Positions 16,973-27,114 of a stretch of DNA of 55,276 bases are shown here, piece by piece (the first letter of the stretch is position 1; each line of letters starts with the position of its first letter). The stretch is taken from assembly GCA_015207155.1 (NCBI GenBank), contig JADEXK010000041.1, positions 1 through 55,276 of the forward strand, given 5' to 3'. Both the position numbers and the translations under genes were made by a program. This DNA is from Nostocales cyanobacterium LEGE 11386 (GTDB lineage: Bacteria; Cyanobacteriota; Cyanobacteriia; Cyanobacteriales; Nostocaceae). The notes below the pieces were generated by a model. It saw only the letters and a list, made by a program, of their open reading frames with translations, did not search any database and was not told the origin of the DNA.

Positions 16973-18850
16973 CTAAACTGCTAGTGCTTCCTGAATAGCT
17001 TTGTTGTAAATAACACGACCAGGCGTTGTACGTACATACTGAGAAATTAAATTCCCTTGAGCATCTTCTCTGACTCGGCGGAATTTATACAGCAAAGTCC
17101 GAGTACCATCACCATTTTCTGTGACTTCCAGGGGTTCTGCGTCTGGTTGGTCTGACTCAACTTCTCCATCAAACCGGACGTAGATGTAAGCGTGTAAGTC
17201 AACTTGCTCTTGCTGGAAAGCCATAATTACGTCATCCAGGGAAGCAAAATACCTACCCGTACCCTTGGTAGCACCAGGATTTTCTGCTGTTAAGTAATAT
17301 GCCCCCAATACCATGTCTTGGCTAGGCGTGATAATGGGTCTACCTGTGGCTGGTGACAAAATATTGTTAGAAGCCAACATTAACAACCGTGCCTCAGCCT
17401 GACTTTCTAAGGACAATGGCACGTGTACCGCCATTTGGTCACCATCAAAGTCAGCGTTAAATGCTGGACAAACCAAAGGATGAAGTTGAATCGCTCGTCC
17501 TTCCACCAAAACTGGTTCAAAGGCTTGAATACCTAAGCGGTGCAATGTCGGCGCCCGGTTCAGCATCACTGGGTGTCCTTCAATCACCTCTTCCAGCACA
17601 TCCCAGACACTGGGGTCATTCCGAGATATCAGCTTTTTGGCGGCTTTGATATTATTCACCATGCCGCTACGAATCAGACGATTAATCACAAACGGCTGGA
17701 ATAGCTCAATTGCCATTTCTCTAGGCAAACCGCACTGGTGGATTTTTAGCTTCGGTCCCACCACAATTACGGAACGTCCGGAGTAGTCAACTCGTTTACC
17801 TAACAAGTTTTGCCGGAAACGTCCTTGTTTACCTTCAATAATGTCGGATAAAGATTTCAGGGGTCGGTTATTTGCACCTACCACTGTGCGTCCCCGACGA
17901 CCATTGTCAATCAAAGCATCCACTGCTTCTTGCAGCATCCGCTTTTCGTTCCGCACAATAATTTCTGGTGCTAAAATTTCTTGCAACCGTGCCAGACGAT
18001 TGTTCCGGTTAATTACCCGACGATACAAATCATTCAAGTCGCTGGTAGCAAACCGTCCACCATCGAGTTGTACCATTGGGCGCAAATCTGGGGGAATTAC
18101 GGGAATGACTGCCATTACCATCCACTCTGGCTTAGAACCAGTCGCGATGAAGTTGTCAATTACCCGCAGCCGCTTAATTAACTTGGCTCGTTTTTGCCCT
18201 TTAGCATTACCAATCTCTTCGCGCAGGCTTTCGGCTTCTTGCTCTAAATTAATATCAGCTAGCAAGCGCAGCAATGCTTCGGCACCAATACCTACTTCTA
18301 CGCCCTGTAAAGTAGAATCTTCGCTATAAATTTGGTCTTCAATTTCCAACCACTGGTCTTCACTGAGTAGCTGTTTATAGGTTAATGTTTCCGCATTACC
18401 AGGACTCAGGACGACATAAGAGTTGAAATAGACAATCTGCTCCACATCCCGCAAGGGCATATCCAGCAGAATGGAAATGTAACTAGGAATACCTTTGAGA
18501 TACCAAACGTGGGCTACTGGGGCAGCGAGTTTAATGTATCCCATGCGGTGGCGACGCACTCGTGACTCGGTGACTTCTACACCACAGCGCTCACACACAA
18601 TCCCACGGTGACGTACTCTTTTATACTTGCCGCAGTGGCATTCCCAATCTTTAGCGGGACCAAAGATGCGCTCACAAAATAAGCCATCCATCTCTGGTTT
18701 GAGAGTACGGTAATTAATCGTTTCTGGCTTGGTAACTTCACCAACTAGTTGTCCATTAGGTAGTGTTCGTTCACCCCACTGCCTGATGCGTTCCGGTGAT
18801 GCTAAGCCGATTTTAACGTAGTCAAACTGATTAGTTTGGGCGGGTCTCAT
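16973..18850 (-). CDS. rpoC1: DNA-directed RNA polymerase subunit gamma (RpoC1)
   Basis: This 625-residue protein is the N-terminal half of beta'. The zinc-binding cluster CHCGKYKRVRHRGIVCERCG is near residue 70, and the catalytic loop NADFDGDQMAVH is near residue 470. I chose ATG 18850 (MRPAQTNQFDYVKIG), the usual cyanobacterial start; a longer frame to 18904 would add 18 residues without family support. It lies between rpoB and rpoC2 on the same strand. The split into C1 and C2 is a cyanobacterial and plastid trait. Confidence 0.97.
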   Translation of the reverse strand: MRPAQTNQFDYVKIGLASPERIRQWGERTLPNGQLVGEVTKPETINYRTLKPEMDGLFCERIFGPAKDWECHCGKYKRVRHRGIVCERCGVEVTESRVRRHRMGYIKLAAPVAHVWYLKGIPSYISILLDMPLRDVEQIVYFNSYVVLSPGNAETLTYKQLLSEDQWLEIEDQIYSEDSTLQGVEVGIGAEALLRLLADINLEQEAESLREEIGNAKGQKRAKLIKRLRVIDNFIATGSKPEWMVMAVIPVIPPDLRPMVQLDGGRFATSDLNDLYRRVINRNNRLARLQEILAPEIIVRNEKRMLQEAVDALIDNGRRGRTVVGANNRPLKSLSDIIEGKQGRFRQNLLGKRVDYSGRSVIVVGPKLKIHQCGLPREMAIELFQPFVINRLIRSGMVNNIKAAKKLISRNDPSVWDVLEEVIEGHPVMLNRAPTLHRLGIQAFEPVLVEGRAIQLHPLVCPAFNADFDGDQMAVHVPLSLESQAEARLLMLASNNILSPATGRPIITPSQDMVLGAYYLTAENPGATKGTGRYFASLDDVIMAFQQEQVDLHAYIYVRFDGEVESDQPDAEPLEVTENGDGTRTLLYKFRRVREDAQGNLISQYVRTTPGRVIYNKAIQEALAV

Positions 18851-18994
18851 CTCTTTAGTATTTAGTTCTAAGTTATGAGTTAGTAAAGGCACGAGGGTAT
18901 GCACCCGTGCTAGGAGGAGTATTTAGTTTTGATTGGGGATGGAGTATCGGGGATGAGGAAAACTGTTTCCCAGTCCCCAATCCCTCTCTCCTCT

Positions 18995-21900
18995 CTACTC
19001 TTCTTCTTCTAGCGATTCGCGAGAGAGAGATTCGTAGGTTGGCCTTGGTGGTGTCCGTCGGGCTGATTGGTCTGCCATTAAATCGACTTCCACATCTAAG
19101 GAACTACCATCTGCCTGGGTTTCTACTTTGTGGACGGCAATGTCTAATCCTAATGATTGCAGTTCGCGCATTAGCACCTTAAAGGACTCTGGTGTCCCAG
19201 GTCGGGGAATTGACTTGCCTTTAACGATCGCATTTAACGCTTCATTGCGTCCCTGCATGTCGTCAGATTTGACTGTTAGCAATTCCTGTAATGTATAAGC
19301 TGCACCAAAGGCTTCCAATGCCCACACTTCCATTTCTCCAAAGCGCTGACCACCTTGCTGGGCTTTACCACCCAAGGGTTGCTGAGTCACTAAGGAGTAT
19401 GGGCCTGTAGAACGGGCGTGGATCTTGTCATCCACCAAATGTACTAGCTTGAGAATGTAAGCTACACCTACGGTGATTGGTCGGTCAAAGGGTTCGCCTG
19501 TGCGACCATCAAACACCATGATTTTGCCAGGATCATCTGGGTTATATACCCAGTCTTTGCCTGTTTCATCTCGTGCTTCTTGCAATTTGCCATGTACGAT
19601 TCTGCGGGATGACTCTTCACCGTACATTTCGTCAAAGGGAGTAATTTTAAATCGTACTCCCAAAGTGTGAGCAGCCCAACCCAACATACACTCAAACACC
19701 TGTCCGACATTCATCCGACTAGGTACACCCAAGGGGTTGAGTACGATGTCCACTGGTGAACCATCTGCTAAATATGGCATATCTTCCACTGGTAATATCC
19801 GAGAAATAATCCCTTTATTACCGTGGCGTCCTGCCATTTTGTCGCCTACTTGGATTTTGCGCTTCTGTGCTACATACACCCGAACCACCATATTGGCTCC
19901 CGGTGGTAGTTCATCGCCTTGTTCACGGGTAAACAGGCGCACGTCAACGACGCGTCCTTTTTCGCCGTTAGGAACTCGCAGAGAATTATCTCTAACATCC
20001 CGCGCTTTTTCACCAAATATGGCTCTTAAAAGTTTTTCTTCTGGTGGTTGGTCAGATTCACCTTTAGGTGTAACTTTTCCTACCAAGATATCTCCCGCTT
20101 CTACCCAAGCACCGATGCGGATAATACCTTGTTCATCTAGCTGACGTAAGGCATCTTCCCCCACGTTGGGAATTTCTCTGGTGATTTCTTCTGGTCCCAG
20201 TTTCGTCTGGCGGGCCTCAATTTCATATTTTTCAATGTGAATTGAGGTGTAGACATCATCCTGCACCAGTCTTTCGGAAATCAAAATTGCGTCTTCGTAG
20301 TTGTAGCCTTCCCAAGGCATATAAGCGATGACGATATTTTGTCCCAATGCCAATTCACCACCTTCGGTGGATGAACCATCAGCTAATACCTGACCAGCCA
20401 CAACCCGCTCACCAATCCGGACAAGGGGTTTTTGATTTAAACAGGTATCTTGGTTGGATCTTTGGTACTTGGAAAGTTTGTACTTAATTTCTGAGGTACC
20501 AGCTTTGGGACGGACGCGAATTTCTGTGGCATCTACATAAGTGACATCACCATCGGTACGGGAGACGATTACCATCCCCGAGTCTCTAGCGCCTTGAGCT
20601 TCTAAACCAGTTCCTACCAAAGGACGCTCTGGTTTGAGTAGGGGTACGGCTTGCCGTTGCATGTTGGAACCCATCAGCGCTCGGTTGGCGTCGTCATGTT
20701 CCAAAAAGGGAATCATGCTGGTAGCCACGGACACGATTTGTACCGGAGATACAGCTACATAATCTACTTGTTCTGGCGTTGTGGTAGCCCAGTCTTGGCG
20801 ATAGCGTACTGGTACTTGTGGCCCTTTGATGTAACCATTTTCATCTAAGGGAATGTCACCTGTGGCAGTCCGTAAGTCGTCTTCTTCGTCGGCTGTCATG
20901 TATACCGGCGGTAAGTCAAACCGCACCCGCCCGTTTTCTACTGGTCTAAAGGGTGTTTCTAAAAATCCGTATTGGTTAACTCGTGCGTGAGTCGCCAAGG
21001 AACCAATCAAACCAGCGTTGGGGCCTTCTGGTGTCTCAATGGGGCAAATACGTCCGTAGTGAGAGGGATGAATATCTCGTACGGCAAATCCGGCGCGTTC
21101 ACGAGTTAAACCACCAGGGCCTAGGGCACTAAGACGGCGTTTGTGGGTCAGTTCTGCTAAGGGATTGGTTTGATCCATGAACTGACTTAATTGGCTGGAA
21201 CCAAAGAATTCTTTAATGGCTGCTACCAATGGTTTGGGGTTCACCAGGGATGCTGGGGTTAACACTTCGGCATCCGATACAGTCATCCGTTCGCGGATAA
21301 TTCTTTCTAGGCGATTTAATCCTACCCGCACCTGGTTTTGTAGCAGTTCACCGACACTTCTCACCCGCCGATTGCCTAAGTGGTCAATGTCATCTATATT
21401 ACCAATATCGTATTCTAGGTTGATTAGGTAATCTACTGCTGCCAAAATATCCCCAGGCGTTAAGACACGCATGGTATCGGGGACAGACAACCGTAGTTTT
21501 TTGTTGAGTTTATACCGACCAACTCGACCCAGGTCATAACGTTTGGGGTCAAAGAACCGGGAATCTAACAATTGTTGCCCACCTAACACTGTAGGTGGTT
21601 CACCAGGGCGCAGTTTCCGATATAACTCCATCAGGGCTTCTTCTTCGGAAAACTGCCCTTCTTTTTCGATGGTTTTTTGGAAATATTCGGGGTGGCGCAG
21701 GGCATCAAAAATTTCGTTATCTGATAGTCCCAGGGCTTTCAATAGTACTTGTGCCGAGAGTTTACGGGTTTTGTCGATGCGTACCCACACCAAATCGTTA
21801 CGGTCTGTTTCAAATTTCAGCCAAGCTCCCCGGTTAGGAATTAAGCTAGCTGAATAGGTACGCCGCCCGTTTTTGTCGATTTCTGATTTGTAGTAAACTC

Positions 21901-22294
21901 CAGGCGATCGCACTATCTGGTTGACAATCACTCGCTCGGCTCCGTTAATAATAAACGTGCCGCGATCTGTCATCAAAGGCAGATCCCCAATAAATACTTC
22001 TTGCTCTTTGATATCCCCTGTTTCTTTGTTTAACAGGCGTGTGGGTACATACATTTGGACAGCGTATGTACTATCCCGCCGTTTAGCTTCTTCAACGCTA
22101 TACTTTGGCTCCTTAAGTTTGTAGTTCTGACCTAAAAAGTGCAGTTCTAGTTTGCCTGTGTAGTCTGTAATCGGACTAAAGGAGTTGAGTTCTTCTATCA
22201 GCCCTTCTTCCAAAAACCAGCGAAAGCTTGAACGCTGGATCTCAATTAAGTCGGGCAACAAAAAGGCGGATTCCATATATGTTTCTGTAGTCAT
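18995..22294 (-). CDS. rpoB: DNA-directed RNA polymerase subunit beta
   Basis: This 1099-residue protein is RpoB. It begins MTTETYMESAFLLPDLIEIQ. The rifampicin region reads SQLSQFMDQTNPLAELTHKR RRLSALGPGGLTRERAG when joined across its overlap, the wild-type pattern. The conserved segment GDKMAGRHGNKG and the C-terminal clamp helix region GGKAQQGGQRFGEMEVWALE are present. It is the first polymerase gene of the minus-strand cluster and is preceded by a 738-bp non-coding region before tatD. Confidence 0.97.
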   Translation of the reverse strand: MTTETYMESAFLLPDLIEIQRSSFRWFLEEGLIEELNSFSPITDYTGKLELHFLGQNYKLKEPKYSVEEAKRRDSTYAVQMYVPTRLLNKETGDIKEQEVFIGDLPLMTDRGTFIINGAERVIVNQIVRSPGVYYKSEIDKNGRRTYSASLIPNRGAWLKFETDRNDLVWVRIDKTRKLSAQVLLKALGLSDNEIFDALRHPEYFQKTIEKEGQFSEEEALMELYRKLRPGEPPTVLGGQQLLDSRFFDPKRYDLGRVGRYKLNKKLRLSVPDTMRVLTPGDILAAVDYLINLEYDIGNIDDIDHLGNRRVRSVGELLQNQVRVGLNRLERIIRERMTVSDAEVLTPASLVNPKPLVAAIKEFFGSSQLSQFMDQTNPLAELTHKRRLSALGPGGLTRERAGFAVRDIHPSHYGRICPIETPEGPNAGLIGSLATHARVNQYGFLETPFRPVENGRVRFDLPPVYMTADEEDDLRTATGDIPLDENGYIKGPQVPVRYRQDWATTTPEQVDYVAVSPVQIVSVATSMIPFLEHDDANRALMGSNMQRQAVPLLKPERPLVGTGLEAQGARDSGMVIVSRTDGDVTYVDATEIRVRPKAGTSEIKYKLSKYQRSNQDTCLNQKPLVRIGERVVAGQVLADGSSTEGGELALGQNIVIAYMPWEGYNYEDAILISERLVQDDVYTSIHIEKYEIEARQTKLGPEEITREIPNVGEDALRQLDEQGIIRIGAWVEAGDILVGKVTPKGESDQPPEEKLLRAIFGEKARDVRDNSLRVPNGEKGRVVDVRLFTREQGDELPPGANMVVRVYVAQKRKIQVGDKMAGRHGNKGIISRILPVEDMPYLADGSPVDIVLNPLGVPSRMNVGQVFECMLGWAAHTLGVRFKITPFDEMYGEESSRRIVHGKLQEARDETGKDWVYNPDDPGKIMVFDGRTGEPFDRPITVGVAYILKLVHLVDDKIHARSTGPYSLVTQQPLGGKAQQGGQRFGEMEVWALEAFGAAYTLQELLTVKSDDMQGRNEALNAIVKGKSIPRPGTPESFKVLMRELQSLGLDIAVHKVETQADGSSLDVEVDLMADQSARRTPPRPTYESLSRESLEEEE

Positions 22295-23032
22295 GCCTCT
22301 ACCTTCGTCAACCTGGTTAAACTTTATTTAGAAGACACTGCTTTTGGACGGTTTTAACCGCCACGCTGTGTCCATAGCTGTTGGGGAACTTCTCCTAATG
22401 CCACCTGTGATTTCCAGGTGTAGGCAAACGCAGCAATTTAAGCTGGAAAGAGAATTGTTGGCAAGGGGGGTAATCGCCCTTGCTGTCTATCAAGGGACGC
22501 TACAATCCAGCTATTAAGTTGATTCCTCAATAACAGATGGCTGAGATATTTGTGAATTTGTTTCGCTTTCCTCACGTCCCCTCCCAAAAGCGCGTGAATT
22601 AGTCTACGCAAATCTAGACTACTGTGCCCTCAATTCACCATTTATACTGCTGGTGGTCTCCTAAGACACAGGGAAAGAGCCGCTTACATAGTCGGCTCTG
22701 ATTCGGATTTTTAACTTGATTTTGGTGGGTTTTACTCACAAGATAATTTACGTTTAACAATTTTCTATAGGTTAAATACAGCACAGGCGCTATTTTGCCA
22801 AAATCTAGGTGACTGTTTTGCTAGCATCAGTCAAGCATTGAGAACATCCGCATGTAGAGATTGGGTGGATGGTCAAGTTGATAACAGTACAGTATTCAGC
22901 TTAAAAGTTTTCAATTCCTTCCTTTATCATTATGGCGCAATTAAAATGTTTTGGAGGGATTAATCTTAGCATACTTTTGTCCTCCTAGAGTTTTATTTTT
23001 TCACTACAACCTACGATATAGATAGGCAAGCT
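22295..23032 (-). other. Long intergenic region between tatD and rpoB
   Basis: No plausible gene is seen in these 738 bp. The only clear structure is an inverted repeat, AGAGCCG (22676-22682) and CGGCTCT (22693-22699), with a 10-nt loop. On the minus strand it is followed by TTCCC, so it is not a classical terminator. The region must hold the rpoB promoter and a long leader; I cannot place the promoter with confidence. A second pyrimidine/purine repeat, GCAAGGG and CCCTTGC (22461-22482), could form a hairpin in the leader. Confidence 0.4.
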
Positions 23033-23818
23033 TTATAGTGTCAGCCCAAATAGTTTACAGGCGTTTTGGGTGGTTTGATTGGCGATCGCTTCTGCTGTTT
23101 CCCCACGCAAATGAGCTACTTGCTCCGCTACATAGCGGACATAGGCAGGCTCGTTGCGTTTTTCGCCCCGTTTGGGTACCGGAGCTAAAAAAGGGCAGTC
23201 TGTTTCAACTAGTAGGCGATCGCTGCTCACCATGGCGGCTGAGGCTTGGATCGCTTTAGCGTTTTTGAATGTTACTGTCCCGCTAAAGCTGATATAAAAG
23301 CCTAAGTCCAGAAACCATTGAGTTTCTTCTGGTGTCCCACCCCAACAATGCATGACACCCCTAATGCTTTCGCCTTTGATATCCTGCCATTTTTGCAATA
23401 TTTCCCTGACTTCTTTGGCCGCATCACGACAATGGATAATCACTGGTAAATTGAGTTCAGAGGCGATCGCTAGTTGTGCTTCAAACACTAGGCACTGCTG
23501 CTCATAGTTTTCAGCTTTGTAAAAATCCAGTCCCATTTCGCCAATGGCTACGACTTTCGCTTCTGAACTAGCCAAAGATTGGATTTCGGCTGCTGACTCG
23601 CTATGCCATTTATCGGCATCTAAAGGATGCAATCCCACGGCAAAACTCAATTCAGGAAATTGGTAGGCTATGGCTTGAATACTGGAAAATTCTGATGGCT
23701 CAACACAGGAATGTACTAAACGCACTACACCCGCTTCTTGCCATCGCGATCGCACTGATGCTAAATCTGGTTGAAAGGTATCAAAGTTGAGATGGACGTG
23801 GGTGTCAATCAGCTGCAT
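23033..23818 (-). CDS. tatD: TatD-family metal-dependent hydrolase (3'-5' DNase)
   Basis: This 261-residue protein is a TatD/YcfH-type TIM-barrel hydrolase. The metal ligands are visible: DTHVHLN (His7, His9), the glutamate of GEMGLDFYK, VIIHCRDA, the histidine of MHCWGG, and the aspartate of VETDCPFL. ATG 23818 (MQLIDTHVHL) is preferred; the longer frame from 23848 adds ten residues outside the barrel. It lies between rpsT and rpoB, a conserved cyanobacterial arrangement. Confidence 0.93.
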   Translation of the reverse strand: MQLIDTHVHLNFDTFQPDLASVRSRWQEAGVVRLVHSCVEPSEFSSIQAIAYQFPELSFAVGLHPLDADKWHSESAAEIQSLASSEAKVVAIGEMGLDFYKAENYEQQCLVFEAQLAIASELNLPVIIHCRDAAKEVREILQKWQDIKGESIRGVMHCWGGTPEETQWFLDLGFYISFSGTVTFKNAKAIQASAAMVSSDRLLVETDCPFLAPVPKRGEKRNEPAYVRYVAEQVAHLRGETAEAIANQTTQNACKLFGLTL

Positions 23819-23859
23819 TGTCGTTATTGGTCGTGAGTCAGTTGTCATCAGTCAGCGCA

Positions 23860-23888
23860 CAGTAATCAGTGATATTGACTGATTACTG
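23860..23888. repeat. Inverted repeat between rpsT and tatD
   Basis: CAGTAATCAGT and ACTGATTACTG are perfect 11-nt arms around a 7-nt loop, inside the 79-bp spacer between rpsT and tatD. There is no T run, so it may be a dispersed repeat, an RNA processing site or a weak terminator. Confidence 0.7.
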
Positions 23889-23897
23889 ATGACTGAA

Positions 23898-24197
23898 TTA
23901 CTCAGCAGCTACCTGTGTAAGAGGCTTGAGTTTGTTAGCCAATCTCGATTTTTTCCTGGCACCATTATTTGGGTGGAGAACACCCCGCTTGACGGCTTTG
24001 TCGATTTTGCTGTAAGCCTCGGACAGCCGTACCTGGACTTCTTGCTCTAATTCTGAGTTAGGATTAGCTGCATAGACTTCTACTGCGCTAAAGTACTTTT
24101 TCATCAGCGTTTTGACTGCTGACTTGTAAGCTTTATTACGCAGACGATTGCGTTCTCCGATTTGGGCGCGTTTAAGAGCAGACTTTGTATTCGCCAC
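23898..24197 (-). CDS. rpsT: 30S ribosomal protein S20
   Basis: This 99-residue basic helical protein is S20. The start chosen is GTG 24197, giving (M)ANTKSALKRAQIGERNRLRN, which is the family N-terminus; an ATG frame from 24230 would add 11 residues never seen in S20. The C-terminus KGVLHPNNGARKKSRLANKL-type pattern is present (here RGVLHPNNGARKKSRLANKL). It leads the rpsT - tatD - rpoB - rpoC1 - rpoC2 group. Confidence 0.96.
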   Translation of the reverse strand: MANTKSALKRAQIGERNRLRNKAYKSAVKTLMKKYFSAVEVYAANPNSELEQEVQVRLSEAYSKIDKAVKRGVLHPNNGARKKSRLANKLKPLTQVAAE

Positions 24198-24589
24198 AGT
24201 CAATTCCAAAAAGACTATTAATATGTACACACACTACTAGACTTACTAATATAGCATCCATATTGCCAATGTCAGAATTTCTGAAAAAATTTTTGTCATT
24301 AGTCATGGATTACTTTCCCCAATCCCCACTCCCTACTTATGAAAAAATACGTTAAAATAAATTACTCGCATAAAATAGTAATCCTAACTTCTCACCACTG
24401 ACCAAAATGTATCTATCTCCAAGGGGATAGACATTTTAGAAGGCATAAACTGTGAAAGGTTGAAATTCAGGGGTTGAAATATCAAAGTGTAGAGAACTTA
24501 AATATTGCGTCTCTACAAATGTTAACTAATAAAGTAGAAAAATACACAAAAATTATACTCAGACTTTCACCTTCCTCCTGAATTTAAGG

Positions 24590-24870
24590 AAAACTGGATG
24601 TGCAAATATGCCACCAGTAAACCCACAGGGAGTGCAGGGAGGAGTATAAGGGTAGTGGAATTGGCACATCCTCTCCCTGCCGTAAACCGAAGAGCTTGCC
24701 ATTAAGGTGAGCTACCTAGGCACATCGGACTGAGCAATTTAGTTGCCTTCTCAAGCAAACCATGTGCTGGCAGCCTTGGGAGTATCAAAAAAATCCAGGT
24801 TAAGCTAGAGAAGAGAATCAGGATTAGCTTGGCAACCCCGTGGGTCAAGAGCAAAACTGATTCTGAGGCG
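24590..24870 (+). ncRNA. Candidate structured RNA or leader upstream of hisD
   Basis: This region has several pairing segments. GGATGTGC (24596-24603) pairs with GCACATCC (24664-24671). GCAGGGAG (24634-24641) can instead pair with CTCTCCCTGC (24671-24680). AGCTTGCC pairs with GGTGAGCT (24693-24713), AGGCA with TGCCT (24718-24748) around an inner ACTGAGCAATTTAGT hairpin, AAGCTA with TAGCTT (24802-24830), and AGAATCAG with CTGATTCT (24814-24864). The last two exclude each other. I could not match it to a known riboswitch, 6S RNA, tmRNA or RNase P RNA. It may be a free small RNA or the hisD leader. Confidence 0.4.
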
Positions 24871-24908
24871 GAAGTATTCTAACTAAATTTTGGCATTCTC
24901 CTTACTCC

Positions 24909-26210
24909 ATGCTGCGAATCATTACTCAGCAGGCAGACGTTAGAGCCGAACTACAACGTATCTGCGATCGCACCCACGATGAACAGGTGCTTCACAAAGA
25001 AGCAACTGTGCGCGAAGTATTGCAAGCAGTGAAGCGCCAAGGCGATAAAGCTGTGTTGCATTATACAGCCGAATTTGACAACCAAACCCTAAGACTAGAA
25101 GAATTGCGGGTTACAGGCTCGGAACTGGATGCAGCTTATCAACAGGTGTCGAAGGAGTTGCTCCAGGCGATTCAGTTGGCTTGTCGCCAAATTGAAGCAT
25201 TTCATCGTCAGCGTGTCCCCAAAAGCTGGGTACATTTTGGCGAAGATGATGTGGTACTGGGCAAACGCTATACCCCTGTAGACCGAGCAGGGTTGTATGT
25301 GCCTGGCGGTCGTGCTGCCTATCCCAGTACTGTACTTATGAATGCTATTCCAGCCAAAGTAGCTGGTGTACCTCGTGTAGTCATGCTAACACCACCAGGC
25401 GTCGGGAAAGCGATTAACTCAGCCATTTTGGTAGCTGCTCAAGAAGCTGGATTACAAGAAATTTATCGTGTTGGCGGGGCACAAGCGATCGCGGCTTTAG
25501 CCTACGGTACAGAAACGATTCCTAAGGTTAATGTAATTACTGGCCCCGGTAATATTTATGTCACCCTAGCGAAAAAACTTGTTTACGGCACTGTCGGGAT
25601 TGATTCTTTGGCAGGGCCTAGCGAAGTGCTAATCATTGCTGATGAAACAGCTAATCCAGTAAATGTTGCGGCTGACTTGTTGGCGCAAGCCGAACACGAT
25701 CCAATGGCGGCGGCTATTTTGTTGACTACAGATCCAGCTTTAGCTAAAAACGTGCAAGTAGCGGTGGAAAGACAGTTGGTGGATCACCCACGACGGATAG
25801 ATACTGAAAAAGCGATCGCTCACTATGGCTTAATTGTCCTTGTGGAGTCACTGGAAGCAGCAGCCGAACTTTCCAATGAATTTGCTCCCGAACATTTAGA
25901 ATTAGAAGTTAAAGATCCTTGGGCAGTCCTTCCTAACATTCGCCACGCCGGGGCAATTTTCTTAGGATACTCTACACCAGAAGCTGTAGGAGACTATTTA
26001 GCAGGGCCCAATCACACCTTGCCGACTTCCGGCGCTGCCCGCTACGCTTCATCTTTAGGAGTAGAAACTTTCCTCAAACACTCCAGTATCATTCAATATT
26101 CACAAACTGCACTGCAAAAAGTAGCTGGCGCAATTGACGTGCTGGCAACAGCCGAAGGCTTACCTTCCCACGCCGATTCAGTCCGACGCCGAATTCAGCA
26201 AGAAGAGTGA
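24909..26210 (+). CDS. hisD: Histidinol dehydrogenase
   Basis: This 433-residue enzyme catalyses the last two oxidations of histidine synthesis, L-histidinol to L-histidine with NAD. Typical segments are YVPGGRAAYPSTVLMNAIPA, VGGAQAIAALAYGTETIPKV, GPGNIYVTLAKK, GPSEVLIIADETANP and the zinc-site stretches AEHDPMAA and NEFAPEHLE. Length is normal. It is a lone his gene, as is common in cyanobacteria where his genes are scattered. It is divergent from rpsT and preceded by the structured region described separately. Confidence 0.96.
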   Translation: MLRIITQQADVRAELQRICDRTHDEQVLHKEATVREVLQAVKRQGDKAVLHYTAEFDNQTLRLEELRVTGSELDAAYQQVSKELLQAIQLACRQIEAFHRQRVPKSWVHFGEDDVVLGKRYTPVDRAGLYVPGGRAAYPSTVLMNAIPAKVAGVPRVVMLTPPGVGKAINSAILVAAQEAGLQEIYRVGGAQAIAALAYGTETIPKVNVITGPGNIYVTLAKKLVYGTVGIDSLAGPSEVLIIADETANPVNVAADLLAQAEHDPMAAAILLTTDPALAKNVQVAVERQLVDHPRRIDTEKAIAHYGLIVLVESLEAAAELSNEFAPEHLELEVKDPWAVLPNIRHAGAIFLGYSTPEAVGDYLAGPNHTLPTSGAARYASSLGVETFLKHSSIIQYSQTALQKVAGAIDVLATAEGLPSHADSVRRRIQQEE

Positions 26211-26408
26211 TTTGGAATGTTTAATGTTTTCCTATACTATTCAAAGTGCTGGGTATAAACTCAGTTGCTTCAGTGCTTTGAGTAATCAACAGTGTCTTCA
26301 CATATATGACTACAGCTATATATCTTAGATGCTGACACCAAGGCTGTAACTGCCAACCAACTGTATCAGGTAATTATATTAAGGGGTCTACCTTTTAGGA
26401 GATGAGCG

Positions 26409-26840
26409 GTGCTAAAAAATGTTTTGGTAGCTCTAGACGGTTCGGAAATTGCAGAAAGAGTAATTCAAACTTTAAATGATTTAGTATTTTCCCCCGATAC
26501 CAAAGTCATTCTCTGTCATGTATTTCCGACCCCAGAATCAGAGATGGAACTACCCGCAGATCGCCCTCATCCAGAGTCCCCAACACTTCCTTATTTCCAG
26601 ATTGAAAAACAGCTACAATCTTACAAAGAAAATTTATCAGTCAACTGTGAATTAGAGATGGTAACAGGCGATCCGGCTGACGAAATTATTCGCCTGGCTA
26701 ATATTTACAAAACTGACTTGATCCTAATTGGCAGTCGGGGGTTAACAGGGATGAAGCGAATCGTCCTGGGTTCTGTTAGCAGTCAAGTAGTAGAAGAGGC
26801 TAATTGTTCAGTATTAGTGGTTAAGCCGAGTAAAAATTAA
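26409..26840 (+). CDS. Universal stress protein A family
   Basis: This 143-residue protein is a single-domain UspA. It opens LKNVLVALDGSEIAERVI, and the nucleotide-binding loop GSRGLTGMKRIVLGSVSSQVV (about 110-130) has the G-2x-G-9x-GS pattern of ATP-binding members. The start is GTG 26409 behind AGGAGATGAGC. The role is unknown beyond the family. It lies 198 bp after hisD and is probably separately transcribed. Confidence 0.9.
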   Translation: MLKNVLVALDGSEIAERVIQTLNDLVFSPDTKVILCHVFPTPESEMELPADRPHPESPTLPYFQIEKQLQSYKENLSVNCELEMVTGDPADEIIRLANIYKTDLILIGSRGLTGMKRIVLGSVSSQVVEEANCSVLVVKPSKN

Positions 26841-26885
26841 GTAGCATCAGGTAAATAATTCAAAGTTTGTAGTGAGTTAGCGCGG

Positions 26886-26996
26886 TCTTGGGGGTTTCCC
26901 CCATGAGCGACTAACGTAAAGCCCTGACGGGCATAGCTGCGCTTACCGCGCAGCGTGCCGGAGGCATTACCCGTAGGGTCAGGACTTTAGTCCTAA
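26886..26996. repeat. Cluster of small palindromic repeats
   Basis: Three palindromes lie side by side: GGGGGTTTCCCCC (26890-26902), GCTGCGCTTACCGCGCAGC (26936-26954) and AGGACTTTAGTCCT (26981-26994), with GCCCTGACGGGC between the first two. They form a mosaic of small dispersed repeats typical of Nostocales genomes and fill the gap between the convergent usp and SRPBCC-like genes. Confidence 0.75.
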
Positions 26997-27114
26997 TAAC
27001 CTTGAAGAAGCGATGAATCGCTTACTACGAACGAGAATTTTATAGCCAAGCATGAAAGAGAGACTGAGGACTGGGGACTAGTATTTTTACTCAGCACTCA
27101 GCACTCAGCACTCT

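Noticed and set aside
13181..18329. Many plus-strand open frames of 60-180 codons opposite rpoC2 and rpoC1
   Set aside because: They lie antisense to highly conserved polymerase genes, show no family features and reflect codon bias of the true strand.
24590..24870. Assignment of this region as a cobalamin, M-box or glycine riboswitch
   Set aside because: Short look-alike words occur, but the order of conserved boxes does not fit any of them; kept only as an unassigned structured candidate.
26886..26996. Palindrome cluster as a terminator or small RNA gene
   Set aside because: The sequences belong to dispersed repeat families of these genomes and have no T tract or promoter-like sequence.
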